Of a stretch of 64,000 nt of DNA, positions 26,052-35,221 are shown one piece after another; within the stretch, counting starts at the first letter, position 1; every line of letters starts with the position of its first letter. The stretch spans positions 62,001 through 126,000 of the forward strand of contig JAEWGC010000006.1 in the NCBI GenBank assembly GCA_023388495.1. The letters are read 5' to 3'. A program made the translations under genes and the position numbers. The notes beneath the pieces are model-generated. The model was given only the letters and a program-made list of their open reading frames with translations. It was not told where the DNA came from and searched no databases. Source of the DNA: Bacillota bacterium. GTDB taxonomy: Bacteria > Bacillota > Clostridia > Tissierellales > Tissierellaceae.

Positions 26052-26093
26052 AAAATACTACCCTATAATAATTAAATTATAGGGTAGTATTTT
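26052..26093. terminator. Terminator at the end of the prd operon
   Basis: AAAATACTACCCTATAAT (26052-26069) pairs with ATTATAGGGTAGTATTTT (26076-26093) in a nearly loopless long stem with A and T flanks. It overlaps the end of the convergent PHP gene. Confidence 0.9.
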
Positions 26094-26772
26094 GTTTATG
26101 CTGTAAGCCTACAATTTTTTCTGTTTGGATTAACTCTTTATAAGTATAATCAAAACTATTAAACTGTCCATCTTTTCTCATTACAGGATGAAAGTTTTTA
26201 GATTTAATAGCTTCTATAAAATCTTTGTCATCTCTTATGGTATCATAAAATTTGGTTGCATATTTACCGATTTTATCAATTACATGCGCATCACTAGCGC
26301 CTAAAGATGGCAAGCCCAATTCAGTAGCCGTGGCATAAGCATATAGATTATGGTAAGAGTAAGTACTCCCATTAAAGGATTCAACACCATCTAATATATG
26401 GGCTACTTCATGAAGGTGATTTCCTAATCCTCTATTGTTATTCCTAAAAGGATGGGCAGCAATGGCTACTCCTTTATGTTTTTTCACTAAATTAAGAAGT
26501 TCTATAGCATGTATCTTTTCTTTAGGAATATCCTCTAAGCCAAAAACTAGAATATCTCCTTGATGAGTTAGAACCTCAGCACCGACTATCACTAATACTC
26601 CGTTAACTTTAGTATAATTACCTATTTCATTTTTCAAACTATTATTATCATGGTTTGTTATACATATACCATCTAATCCAAGGAGTTTTGCTGTATCAAT
26701 TGTTTCTCTCAAATCAATAAAACTATCTGAAGAGTACCTTTTTTCATGTATATGAGTATCTATTATCATCAT
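26077..26772 (-). CDS. PHP-domain phosphoesterase
   Basis: 231 aa, a small PHP-family metal-dependent hydrolase. It begins with the metal motif IIDTHIHEKRYSSDSF and continues with CITNHDNNSLKNE near residue 38, VAIAAHPFRNNNRG near 94, and SLGASDAHVIDKIGKYATKF near 165, together giving the usual trinuclear His/Asp set. Such proteins hydrolyse phosphoesters of nucleosides or amino acid precursors; the substrate here is unknown. GCCTCC on the plus strand marks the ribosome binding site. It is convergent with prdF. Confidence 0.85.
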   Translation of the reverse strand: MMIIDTHIHEKRYSSDSFIDLRETIDTAKLLGLDGICITNHDNNSLKNEIGNYTKVNGVLVIVGAEVLTHQGDILVFGLEDIPKEKIHAIELLNLVKKHKGVAIAAHPFRNNNRGLGNHLHEVAHILDGVESFNGSTYSYHNLYAYATATELGLPSLGASDAHVIDKIGKYATKFYDTIRDDKDFIEAIKSKNFHPVMRKDGQFNSFDYTYKELIQTEKIVGLQHKQNTTL

Positions 26773-26964
26773 TTTGCCTCCATTTTGTTGTTACTTAAAT
26801 AATAACATATAAGTCGATTATGTTAATCTAACATTAATAAATCTTATACTAAAATCAGTATGATTAATAATATCTATAAAGATTGACTTTGAAATTTCAA
26901 AATATTACCATGAAAGGTGGAGTATGAGAATAATAAATAAAGTGATTATAAAGGAGTATGAGGT

Positions 26965-28059
26965 ATGAAAAGAAAAGGTTTAATATTTGTATCTTTATTA
27001 TTGTTATTAACAATAGTTTTTACTGCTTGTGGACAGGCTGCTGACAAAAGTCAAGATGTAACAGAGCCAGGAACAATAGAAGAAGTAGATAAGGATGTAG
27101 TAGAAAAAGAGGAAGAGAAACTTGATTTCCAAGGAAGACAAATGAATGTAGTAACTACATCTGAGAAATATGCAGAACTATTTGATGCCTTTGCCAAAGA
27201 AGTAAATGCAAAAGTAGACTTCTTATCTATGTCTAGCGGAGAAGTAATATCTAGAATAGAAGCAGAAGGTGGAAAACCAATGGCAGACCTTTGGTTTGGT
27301 GGTGGAATTGATGCATTTATGGCAGCAAAGGATTCTGGATTATTAGAATCTTATATTCCAAAAGAGGCAGATAAGGTAGGTAGTGAATTTAGAGACTCAG
27401 AGGGATATTGGATATCAAAGGGATTAACAGTAGTTGGATTCTTAGTTAATGAAGAATTATTGAAAGAAAAAGGATTAGAAGTTCCTACAACTTGGAAGGA
27501 ATTAGCAGACCCAAAATATAAAGATGAGATAATAATGGCGAATCCAGCTATCTCAGGAACAAATTATGGAGCAGTAAAAGGAATATTAGATATGTATGGT
27601 GAAGAAGAAGGCTGGGCATATTTAGAAAAATTAAATGAAAATATTCCATTCTATGGCAAAAGAGGTAAAGACCCAGAAGAAAAAACTGTAGCAGGAGAGT
27701 TTGCTATAGGAATAATACCAGCAGACAAATCATCTTTTGAAGCAGGAGAGAAGAATAATTTAACAGTTATATATCCAGAAGACGGTATACCTTGGGTACC
27801 AGAAGGAGTAGCAATATTTAAAAATGGTGATGGAGCAGATATAGCAAAGGCTTTTATAGATTTTATGCTAAGAGATGAGAATCAAGAAAGATTAGCAGAA
27901 CTTGATGGTAAAGACGGGGCACAAATGATTAAAATTGGCATCGGTGGTTATGATTTAGGTCTACCAGAAGATAAACTAATAGACCAAGATATCTCAACTT
28001 TTGGAACTATGAGAGAAGAGATACTAAAAAGATGGGAAAAATTAACAATAGGGAAATAG
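26965..28059 (+). CDS. ABC importer substrate-binding lipoprotein, Fe(III)/phosphonate type
   Basis: 364-aa lipoprotein with lipobox FTAC (Cys about residue 22) and an acidic linker. A type-2 periplasmic fold then follows (MNVVTTSEKYAELFDAFAKE, ADLWFGGGIDAFMAAKDSGLLE, FAIGIIPADKS). It belongs to the family-1 binding proteins that include FbpA-like Fe(III) and aminoethylphosphonate binders; the metal-binding tyrosine pair of FbpA is not obvious, so the ligand is open. It is separated from the permease gene by a hairpin that would raise its expression over the membrane parts. Confidence 0.85.
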   Translation: MKRKGLIFVSLLLLLTIVFTACGQAADKSQDVTEPGTIEEVDKDVVEKEEEKLDFQGRQMNVVTTSEKYAELFDAFAKEVNAKVDFLSMSSGEVISRIEAEGGKPMADLWFGGGIDAFMAAKDSGLLESYIPKEADKVGSEFRDSEGYWISKGLTVVGFLVNEELLKEKGLEVPTTWKELADPKYKDEIIMANPAISGTNYGAVKGILDMYGEEEGWAYLEKLNENIPFYGKRGKDPEEKTVAGEFAIGIIPADKSSFEAGEKNNLTVIYPEDGIPWVPEGVAIFKNGDGADIAKAFIDFMLRDENQERLAELDGKDGAQMIKIGIGGYDLGLPEDKLIDQDISTFGTMREEILKRWEKLTIGK

Positions 28060-28065
28060 ATATCG

Positions 28066-28089
28066 GGTGAAATGGTCAACCATTTCACC
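28066..28089 (+). terminator. Read-through hairpin between binding protein and permease
   Basis: GGTGAAATGG (28066-28075) and CCATTTCACC (28080-28089) pair across a 4-nt loop and T-rich sequence follows. It lies 7 bp after the binding-protein stop, inside one operon. Such stems usually stabilise or partially terminate the first cistron. Confidence 0.65.
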
Positions 28090-28147
28090 TTTCCATTTTT
28101 AAAAATAATCTATATAATTAGATTATAATATTTGAAAGGAAAAGAAT

Positions 28148-29782
28148 ATGAGAAAAAAATTTTTAGATTCATTAGATAAAATATTAATGATAACAATAAT
28201 ATTATCTGTACTAATTTTTATACTATATCCCTTCATTTCAGTATTTATAACTTCTTTAATGGAAAATGGAAGAATTGATTTATCATATTTTTCATTTGTG
28301 AAGAAGGAAGCTTATTTAATAAAGAACTCAATAACTACTGGAATATACAGTACAATTTTAAGTACGCTTTTTTCCATAATGATTGCAGTATATTTTTATA
28401 TATCTACAGATAGAGTTAAGAAAATAATCACTGCAATACTTATGTTAACCATTATTTCTCCTCCCTTCGTTACATCACTTTCTTACATAAGACTTTTTGG
28501 AAGAAGAGGATTTATAACTCATGGATTATTGGGATTGTCTATATCCCCCTATGGACAGTTGGGAATAGTATTGATGCAGAGTTTAGGTTTTACTTCTATG
28601 AATTCAATACTTCTTACGGGATATTTGAAGCAATTAGACAAGACTCTTATAGAATCAGCTCGTTCATTAGGAGCTAAGACTACAGATATTATAAAGGATA
28701 TTATACTACCTCTTATGAAGCCATCAATAACTGTGGTTATGCTACTATCCTTTATAAGGTCATTGGCTGATTTTTCAACTCCAAGGATAATAGGAGGGGC
28801 TTTTAATGTATTGGCAACAGAGGCTTATCTATCTATAATAGCAAAGGGAGATATAAGAAGAGCAGCCACTATTTCCGTCATATTATTTATTCCTGCAATT
28901 ATAGTCTTCATATTATACATGACAAAGTTTCAATCATTAGCCATGAGCCAACACGGAACAAGTTCAGGTGAGGGAGTAAGTATAAAAAGAGAAGGTTATT
29001 TATACAATTTTATGAAAATAGGAGCAATATTTTTCTTGATTTGGATTTTACTGCAATATGCATCTATTATAATGTCAGCTTTTACAGATACTTATCGTGG
29101 GAAAATGTATTTTACGCTAAATCATTTTAAGGAAAGTAAGATAAGTGTACTAAATACATTTCCAAGAACAATATTTGTATCATTAATAGCTGGAATGGCA
29201 AGTTCGGTTATTGGACTTCTATTACAATACTATGGATTTATAAGAAATTATAAGTTGGCTAAGATAACGGATTTTATAGCAACAATGCCATATATAGTAC
29301 CGGGAACATTCTTTGGGATTGGGTATATATTGGCTTTTAATAGACCACCATTAGAATTAACAGGAACCCTTTTAATAGTAATCTTAAATGTTACTTTCAG
29401 GCAACTGCCTTTTGCTTCAAAAGTAGGATATTCTACATTAACTCAGATAAACAGAGATACAATAAACTCTGTAAAAGATTTAGGCGGACATGACTGTTAT
29501 GTAATAAAAGACATTATCCTTCCATTGAGCAAATCTGGTTTATATATTTCATTTGTAAATGGATTTACTTCAACTATGACAACTATTGGCTCAATAATTT
29601 TTTTAATATATCCAAAACAAAAACTGGCTACTATGATAATGTTCGATGTTATAGAATCAGGAAAATATGGGGTTGGTTCAGTGATAGCATTTCTAATTAT
29701 ACTGATATGTCTTATAGTAAATGGATTATATTATTTCTTGTTATCAAGAAAGGAGAAGAAACATGTTTCTTACAGTGTCTAA
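28148..29782 (+). CDS. ABC importer permease, fused two-domain type
   Basis: 544-aa membrane protein with about 12 helices in two homologous halves, as in FbpB-like iron/phosphonate permeases. Each half has an EAA-type coupling loop: ESARSLGAKTTDIIKDIILPL near residue 175 and DLGGHDCYVIKDIILPL near 450. Because both halves are in one chain it needs no second permease gene. It overlaps the ATPase gene by 20 bp. Confidence 0.9.
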   Translation: MRKKFLDSLDKILMITIILSVLIFILYPFISVFITSLMENGRIDLSYFSFVKKEAYLIKNSITTGIYSTILSTLFSIMIAVYFYISTDRVKKIITAILMLTIISPPFVTSLSYIRLFGRRGFITHGLLGLSISPYGQLGIVLMQSLGFTSMNSILLTGYLKQLDKTLIESARSLGAKTTDIIKDIILPLMKPSITVVMLLSFIRSLADFSTPRIIGGAFNVLATEAYLSIIAKGDIRRAATISVILFIPAIIVFILYMTKFQSLAMSQHGTSSGEGVSIKREGYLYNFMKIGAIFFLIWILLQYASIIMSAFTDTYRGKMYFTLNHFKESKISVLNTFPRTIFVSLIAGMASSVIGLLLQYYGFIRNYKLAKITDFIATMPYIVPGTFFGIGYILAFNRPPLELTGTLLIVILNVTFRQLPFASKVGYSTLTQINRDTINSVKDLGGHDCYVIKDIILPLSKSGLYISFVNGFTSTMTTIGSIIFLIYPKQKLATMIMFDVIESGKYGVGSVIAFLIILICLIVNGLYYFLLSRKEKKHVSYSV

Positions 29783-30713
29783 CTTAACTAAAATATATGG
29801 AGGTAAAAAGGTAGTAGATAATGTTTCGTTTGAAGCAGAAAAAGGTAGTATTACTTGTATTCTTGGACCAAGTGGGTCTGGAAAGACTACTATATTAAGA
29901 TGCTTAGGTGGTTTTGAAAGTCCAGAGTCAGGAAATGTGATAGTTGACAATAAACAGATATTAAAACTAGGGCCAGAGGAAAGACCTATATCAACAGTAT
30001 TTCAATCCTATGGATTATTTCCCCATAAATCAGTAATAGAAAATACAATTTATGGATTAAAATTTAAAAAGGTCACCAGAAAAGAAGCAATTAAAGAAGG
30101 ACAAGAGATGCTAGAAATTGTTGGTTTAAAAGGTTATGACAATAGAAGAATAAATCAACTTTCTGGAGGAGAGCAGCAAAGAGTAGCTTTAGCAAGGTCT
30201 TTAGTGGTGAGGCCAAATTTATTATTATTAGATGAGCCTTTTTCAAATTTAGATGCTAAACTGAGGTTAGTTATGAGGGAGGAAATTCAGAGAATACAAA
30301 AGACATTTAATATAACAACAATCTTTGTAACCCATGACCAAGAAGATGCTTTTTCAGTAGCAGACCAGATTATTTTGATGAATAAAGGAAGAATAGAACA
30401 AATATCTTCTCCTATAGATATATACAACTATCCAAAAGGAGAATTTCCATTACAATTTATAGGGCGTTCAAACATAAAAAATGCAAATGGACAAGTTAAG
30501 TTTGTAAGACCAGAGGAAATAAAAATACACTATAACCCAAATGAAAATACCATAGAAGGAACAATAAAGAAGAGGATATTTAAAGGAGCTATAGTGGAAT
30601 ACCATATATCAACAAAAAATGATGAGTTAATAGCTATAGAACTTTCAAAAGACAAAACTTATAATGACGGTGATATAGTTTATTTAGAGTTTGAATATAA
30701 AGTGATTATGTAG
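29763..30713 (+). CDS. ABC importer ATP-binding protein
   Basis: 316-aa ATPase of the FbpC/PotA type. Walker A is GPSGSGKTT near residue 37, the signature is LSGGEQQRVALARSL near 133, and Walker B is LLLLDEPFSNLDAK near 154, with THDQEDAF following. A C-terminal TOBE-like regulatory domain begins near residue 240 (VKFVRPEEIKIH). ATG 29763 follows AAAGGAG and is chosen over 29721. Confidence 0.93.
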   Translation: MFLTVSNLTKIYGGKKVVDNVSFEAEKGSITCILGPSGSGKTTILRCLGGFESPESGNVIVDNKQILKLGPEERPISTVFQSYGLFPHKSVIENTIYGLKFKKVTRKEAIKEGQEMLEIVGLKGYDNRRINQLSGGEQQRVALARSLVVRPNLLLLDEPFSNLDAKLRLVMREEIQRIQKTFNITTIFVTHDQEDAFSVADQIILMNKGRIEQISSPIDIYNYPKGEFPLQFIGRSNIKNANGQVKFVRPEEIKIHYNPNENTIEGTIKKRIFKGAIVEYHISTKNDELIAIELSKDKTYNDGDIVYLEFEYKVIM

Positions 30714-30794
30714 ATTTAAATATAATTACAATATAATGATAATGTTTTGATTTGGTATATACCTAAGGACAAGATTAAGAAAAATTTTTCATAG

Positions 30795-30847
30795 AAAACA
30801 GCCTATGCAATTTAATAGTGGCAATAGGCTGTTTTTTATACAAAAAT
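30795..30847 (+). terminator. Terminator of the ABC importer operon
   Basis: AAAACAGCCTAT (30795-30806) pairs with ATAGGCTGTTTTTT (30834-30847) across a 27-nt loop and ends in a run of six Ts. Confidence 0.8.
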
Positions 30848-30923
30848 ATTCAAACATATGTTTGAACTTTTGTTCTTTCTATGGTATAATTTACCTAAAC
30901 TAATCGTCGAAGAGGTGTTAAAA

Positions 30924-32210
30924 GTGGACGTCTTAGAGAAACTAAAAATATTATCTGATGCAGCTAAATATGATGTATCTTGTTCTTCAAGCGGAAGTAA
31001 TAGAAAAAATAAAACTGGTGGACTAGGAGATGCAAAATCCTGTGGAATATGCCATAGTTGGTCTGATGATGGGAGATGTATATCCTTATTAAAGATTCTA
31101 ATGACTAATTATTGTGTCTATGACTGTGTTTATTGCATAAATAGATCCTCCAATGATTTACCTAGAGCTATATTTACTCCAGAGGAGATAGTGGATTTGA
31201 CTATAAACTTTTATAAAAGAAACTATATTGAAGGATTGTTTTTAAGCTCTGCTGTATTTAAATCTCCTAATTATACTATGGAGATGCTATTTCAGGTGGT
31301 TAGAAAACTTAGAGAAGAAGAAAATTTCAATGGATATATTCATACAAAGGCAATACCTGGAGCAGATAGGGAAATTGTTGAAAAAGTGGGAAGATATGTG
31401 GATAGAATGAGTGTAAATATAGAGTTACCCACAGAGGAAGGATTAAAGCTTTTAGCACCTCAAAAGAATAAGGAAAATATTTTAAAGCCTATGGGATTAA
31501 TAAAAGCTGGAATTACTCAATCTGTAGAAGAAAGGAAGAAGTTTAGATTTAGTCCCAAATTTGTTCCGGCAGGTCAAACTACACAATTAATAGTAGGAGC
31601 AACTGTTGATAATGATTTAAAAATCCTTAGACTGTCTGAAGGATTGTATAATTCCTATGGACTTAAGAGAGTATATTATTCAGCCTTTGTACCTGTAGTT
31701 AACAATCCAAAGCTACCAATGATTAAATCGCCACCTTTATTAAGAGAAAATAGGCTTTATCAAGCCGATTGGTTACTTAGATTCTACGGATTTGAAGCAA
31801 AAGAATTGTTAGATGAAGAAAAGCCAGATTTTGATTTGGCACTAGATCCTAAATGTGATTGGGCTCTTAGGAACATTCATCTATTTCCAGTAGAGATAAA
31901 TAAGGCAGACTATGATATGCTTCTAAGAGTTCCTGGAATTGGAGTAAAATCAGCAATGAAGATAATCCAAGCTAGGAGATTTTCCTCAATAGATTTCTAT
32001 GATTTGAAGAAGCTAGGGATTGTGCTTAAAAGGGCTCAGTATTTCATTACTTGCAAGGAAAAGTACTATGGAATTAAATCCATGGATAGCCAAATAATCC
32101 GCAGTCAATTGGTGGAAGGACCTTCAATTACAAAGGATTATCAGCAGCTTTCTTTATTTGATAAGGTATCTCTAGAGGACAAATATATTCAAATAGGTGG
32201 TCAGCTATGA
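30924..32210 (+). CDS. Putative DNA modification/repair radical SAM protein
   Basis: 428 aa with the radical SAM cysteines in NYCVYDCVYCINRSSND near residue 62, then a TIM-barrel. A C-terminal helix-hairpin-helix DNA-binding motif reads LLRVPGIGVKSAMKIIQARRF near residue 335. This combination matches the TIGR03916 family (SplB-related). GTG 30924 is chosen because AGAGGTG lies 6 nt upstream and the resulting MDVLEKLKILSDAAKYDVSC is the family N-terminus. It overlaps the next gene by 4 bp, its usual partner. The reaction is unknown; repair of a base lesion is likely. Confidence 0.9.
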   Translation: MDVLEKLKILSDAAKYDVSCSSSGSNRKNKTGGLGDAKSCGICHSWSDDGRCISLLKILMTNYCVYDCVYCINRSSNDLPRAIFTPEEIVDLTINFYKRNYIEGLFLSSAVFKSPNYTMEMLFQVVRKLREEENFNGYIHTKAIPGADREIVEKVGRYVDRMSVNIELPTEEGLKLLAPQKNKENILKPMGLIKAGITQSVEERKKFRFSPKFVPAGQTTQLIVGATVDNDLKILRLSEGLYNSYGLKRVYYSAFVPVVNNPKLPMIKSPPLLRENRLYQADWLLRFYGFEAKELLDEEKPDFDLALDPKCDWALRNIHLFPVEINKADYDMLLRVPGIGVKSAMKIIQARRFSSIDFYDLKKLGIVLKRAQYFITCKEKYYGIKSMDSQIIRSQLVEGPSITKDYQQLSLFDKVSLEDKYIQIGGQL

Positions 32211-32944
32211 TGCTTCAATATATTTATGACGGTAGTTTTGATGGATTGTTAACCTCCATTTATGAGGCTTACTATAGAAGGGAAGAGATTGAGGATATAG
32301 TTCCTCGAGACAGCATGGAGGATAATTTTTTAGTACAGAAGATATTCATTTCAACAGATAAGGAAAAATCAAGTCGAGTATATGAAGCTATAGAAAATAA
32401 AATTTCAGAAGAAGCCTTGAGAAGAGTTTTCTATGCCTATTTGTCTGAGTTACCAGGTCATGGAGTAACCATACTTAAATATCTTCAATTAGGATTTAAA
32501 CTTGGGCCTCAAGTGGATTTAAACTTATCCAATGATATAGTCTTAAAGATGGATAAGATTAACTATAAAGTAGCTGCGGAAAAGCATAGGATGCTAGGGC
32601 TTATTAGGTTTAAGGAGCTTGAGAATGGAATACTCTATTCCTCCATAGAGCCTGATCACAATATAGTAGGATTGTTAGCGCCACATTTTACATCAAGGTT
32701 GATGAATGAAAACTGGGCAATACATGATATTAAAAGAGGTATAGGTGTGCTTTATAATAAAAAAGAATGGGTTATTAAGGATATTGAAATATCAGATTCT
32801 CTAATGATAAAAGAAGAGGAAGAAGAATATCAGGATCTTTGGAGAGCCTATTTTAAATCCATAGCCATACAAAGTAGAATAAATCCAAAGCTGCAAAAAA
32901 GAAATATGCCAATGAGATATTGGAAGCATTTAGTGGAAAAATAG
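32207..32944 (+). CDS. Probable DNA metabolism protein (TIGR03915 family)
   Basis: 245 aa beginning MLQYIYDGSFDGLLTSIYEAYYRRE, the family signature, and ending with KRNMPMRYWKHLVE, also typical. It is nearly always next to the TIGR03916 radical SAM protein, and in some species is fused to a uracil-DNA-glycosylase-like domain, which is absent here. ATG 32207 overlaps the preceding stop. The role in repair is inferred from partnership only. Confidence 0.88.
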   Translation: MMLQYIYDGSFDGLLTSIYEAYYRREEIEDIVPRDSMEDNFLVQKIFISTDKEKSSRVYEAIENKISEEALRRVFYAYLSELPGHGVTILKYLQLGFKLGPQVDLNLSNDIVLKMDKINYKVAAEKHRMLGLIRFKELENGILYSSIEPDHNIVGLLAPHFTSRLMNENWAIHDIKRGIGVLYNKKEWVIKDIEISDSLMIKEEEEEYQDLWRAYFKSIAIQSRINPKLQKRNMPMRYWKHLVEK

Positions 32945-32970
32945 TGAATAGAAAAACTCTATTCACTATT
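32940..32970. terminator. Bidirectional terminator
   Basis: AATAGTGAATAG (32940-32951) pairs with CTATTCACTATT (32959-32970) across a 7-nt loop. It overlaps the stop codons of both convergent genes. Confidence 0.75.
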
Positions 32971-34501
32971 AACTATTTATAGGAAATAGTCCATTTTCAT
33001 CTAATTCATATACTTCATCAAAGACCTCTTCAATAAACTTTCTATCATGTGAAATGGCTATGATACATCCTGCAAAGTTTTTTAAGGCTCCACGAACCTC
33101 TGGACCTGAGAGGGGTGAAAGGTTTCTTGTTGGCTCATCTAATATGAGAACTTCCGACTTCTCCAAAATCATCTTTGAAAAATAAAGCTTAGCACGCTGG
33201 CCTCCAGACAAACCCTCTACAGGATGAAACATTTCCTCCTTAGTAAAGTTTACACTACCAAGATAGGTTCGTATTCTTGTATTTTCTTCCTTTGTACTAT
33301 CCTTGCTTAGAAACTCAATGGCATTTTCCTTTGGATTCATCATTTCTGAGTAGTCTTGAGGCATATATCCTATGGGGATAGAATTCTTTTTCAACTCTTC
33401 TCCTATAAGGCGTAATAATGTTGTTTTTCCCGCACCATTCTTACCTACAATACATATCTTTTTTGGGCCATATATAGAAAGATGAATATTTTGGCTTAAG
33501 ACATTGTTGCCAACTTCTAGAGTATCTAAATGAAAATCTAAAATTTGTTTTCCATTTGGAATTGAAATATTATCGCTAAATTTTACGAGGATACTATATT
33601 CAAAATCAGGATTTTGAGTCATATTTTCCTTTTCGCGTTCAAATCGACGACCCATGGATTTTACACTATGCATCTTATCCTTAAGATTTTTTGCAACTCC
33701 GGGAGCTTGCCTAGAAACACTTCTTAGCTCATGCTGAACCCTTTCATATATTTGCCGATAACGTTCCATCTTTGAATCATATTCTGCTTTCTCCTTTTTT
33801 GCTAACTGTGTTTGCCTTACAATATTATCATCACGATTTTTAATGTATTCTGAGTAAGATAGACTGGCTATAGTATATTGAGGCTTACTCTTTCTCATAA
33901 GCTGTTCAAAATGTATAATGGTATTAGCACAGTTTTCAAGAAGTATCTCATCATGGGAAACAAACATTATTGGAATATCAATATCTTTTATAAATTTTTC
34001 TAGCCATTCTACAGACTTTAAATCTAAATCATTACTTGGCTCATCTAAAAGTAATAGTGTAGGGGATTTCATCATCTCACAAAGCAATTGGAATTTGATT
34101 TTCTCTCCTCCTGATAATTGACCTAAAGTAATGGAACATGAAATACGCTCCTCTGGAAAATCCATCTGTCTTATTAATTCATAGAATAAATTATAATCAA
34201 ACTGTTCAAAATCAACATTATTATAAAGGTAATCTGACGTAGTTTTTTTAAGTATTTGTCCTTCAAGGATTTGGGGAAGATAAGCAATCTTTTCTCCATC
34301 TTTAAATATCTCACCTTTTATCTCCACATAGTCATTTATTAAACTTGGATTCGCAATTGCCTTTAATAATGTGGATTTGCCATTTCCTTCTTCACCAATT
34401 AATGCCACCTTATGTTCTGGTTGGAGTGAGAAACTGAAATCCTCCAATAGAGTTCTCAAATCCTTACTTAAATAAAGGGATAAATTTTTAATGACTAACA
34501 T
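32969..34501 (-). CDS. ABC-F ribosome protection protein
   Basis: 510-aa soluble protein with two ATPase domains. The first has GEEGNGKST near residue 38 and QLSGGEKIKFQLL near 127; the second has GKNGAGKTTLLRLIGE near 347 and GLSGGQRAKLYFSKM near 425. An interdomain linker of about 80 basic and coiled-coil residues (about 215-290) reaches into the ribosome in this family. No membrane domain is present. Length and linker suit the antibiotic-resistance ABC-F group acting on lincosamides, pleuromutilins or streptogramins. The leader contains a short ORF and terminator, so drug-induced attenuation is expected. Confidence 0.88.
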   Translation of the reverse strand: MLVIKNLSLYLSKDLRTLLEDFSFSLQPEHKVALIGEEGNGKSTLLKAIANPSLINDYVEIKGEIFKDGEKIAYLPQILEGQILKKTTSDYLYNNVDFEQFDYNLFYELIRQMDFPEERISCSITLGQLSGGEKIKFQLLCEMMKSPTLLLLDEPSNDLDLKSVEWLEKFIKDIDIPIMFVSHDEILLENCANTIIHFEQLMRKSKPQYTIASLSYSEYIKNRDDNIVRQTQLAKKEKAEYDSKMERYRQIYERVQHELRSVSRQAPGVAKNLKDKMHSVKSMGRRFEREKENMTQNPDFEYSILVKFSDNISIPNGKQILDFHLDTLEVGNNVLSQNIHLSIYGPKKICIVGKNGAGKTTLLRLIGEELKKNSIPIGYMPQDYSEMMNPKENAIEFLSKDSTKEENTRIRTYLGSVNFTKEEMFHPVEGLSGGQRAKLYFSKMILEKSEVLILDEPTRNLSPLSGPEVRGALKNFAGCIIAISHDRKFIEEVFDEVYELDENGLFPINS

Positions 34502-34545
34502 AAATATAACCTCCTTAAGTTAGCTGCCATATGGAAAATAAAAAA

Positions 34546-34568
34546 GTCTACTTGATTTTCAAGTAGAC
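34546..34568 (-). terminator. Leader terminator (attenuator) of the ABC-F gene
   Basis: GTCTACTTGA and TCAAGTAGAC pair across a 3-nt loop. On the minus strand the stem is followed by a T-rich tract (complement of 34536-34545). It stands only 45 bp before the start codon, inside the 5' leader, so it must be bypassed for expression. Confidence 0.85.
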
Positions 34569-34575
34569 AAAATAA

Positions 34576-34717
34576 TCATTTATAAACACGTAAAACTATA
34601 TACATAGCTACATGTACAAAAGCAAATGATAATCTACTCAATATGGCAACCAAAAACCGACCTTCTTTAAAGGCCAAATATTTAGTATTAAACTCACCAT
34701 ATCGATTATCTAATCAT
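34576..34717 (-). CDS. Leader ORF region of the ABC-F gene, frame interrupted
   Basis: CTCCTCC (34722-34728, plus strand) gives a strong ribosome binding site for ATG 34717, but this frame ends after three codons (M-I-R-stop at 34706). The overlapping frame runs open to TGA 34576 and looks protein-like: DNRYGEFNTKYLAFKEGRFL, VAILSRLSFAFVHVAMYIVL, RVYK. A +1 shift after the second codon would join them into a basic peptide of about 46 aa. Either the three-codon ORF is the stalling leader peptide, or the longer leader peptide carries a one-base insertion or programmed shift. Confidence 0.5.
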
Positions 34718-34842
34718 TGCTCTCCTCCAAATAGTTTAAATTTACTTACAAATTTAACACTATCATAAAAATAAAAAGTAGTCAATATTTTCACTTTAAA
34801 TTATATATAATTTAATTATTTTATATAAAAGGAGTTACATAC

Positions 34843-34871
34843 TTGACAAGGATATTTACCATATATATACT
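34843..34871 (+). promoter_or_regulatory. Consensus sigma-A promoter of a short transcription unit
   Basis: TTGACA (34843-34848) and TATACT (34866-34871) with exactly 17 bp between them. Transcription would start near 34878. Confidence 0.8.
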
Positions 34872-34897
34872 TAAAGTATGTAATAGTGAAGGAGTTG

Positions 34898-35008
34898 ATG
34901 TTTTATGATAACAATAATAATGGTGGTTACTCAATAAAACTAAATATGGGCCAAGGGACTTATAGCCAATGCTATGTTTTTTGTCGCGCAATAAACCTTG
35001 TGCCGTAG
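34898..35008 (+). CDS. Putative 36-aa Cys-containing peptide
   Basis: The frame starts with MFYDNNNNGGYSIKLNMGQG, continues TYSQCYVFCRAINLVP and ends at TAG 35006. It sits between a consensus promoter and a strong terminator, in a transcript of about 220 nt. AAGGAG (34889-34894) is only 3 nt from this ATG and better placed for ATG 34905 in another frame (ten codons) or for a start further upstream, so the start is unsure. An N-terminal Asn/Gly-rich part and two Cys near the end are reminiscent of small secreted or modified peptides. The unit could instead be an RNA. Confidence 0.4.
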   Translation: MFYDNNNNGGYSIKLNMGQGTYSQCYVFCRAINLVP

Positions 35009-35056
35009 AAATCAACCTTTCAAATCTACTAGAATTTAATAATAGCTAAATAATAT

Positions 35057-35097
35057 TACCGTAGATATCTATTGATGGTTTTGTCTACGGTATTTTT
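35057..35097 (+). terminator. Terminator of the short transcription unit
   Basis: TACCGTAGA (35057-35065) pairs with TCTACGGTA (35084-35092), then TTTTT. It closes the unit starting near 34878, or attenuates read-through into rsgA. Confidence 0.8.
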
Positions 35098-35134
35098 GTG
35101 CCCATTTTTAAGAAATAGAAAGGAGTGGTGTCAT

Positions 35135-35221
35135 ATGAAAGATAATAGAAGTGTAAGTTTAATAGATATAAAAATTAGTGGAAAACATATTAAAATTAAA
35201 TTGGAGGAATTAGATGAATAA
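35135..35221 (+). CDS. 28-aa ORF overlapping the rsgA start
   Basis: MKDNRSVSLIDIKISGKHIK and IKLEELDE follow a good site (AAAGGAG, 35120-35126). Its stop lies 8 bp inside rsgA, so it looks translated and coupled to rsgA. No family recognised. It may be a leader peptide rather than a functional protein. Confidence 0.5.
   Translation: MKDNRSVSLIDIKISGKHIKIKLEELDE

Noticed and set aside
34821..35015. Minus-strand frame of 64 codons over the short transcription unit
   Set aside because: No start signal, and it is antisense to a promoter, ORF and terminator that form a coherent unit.
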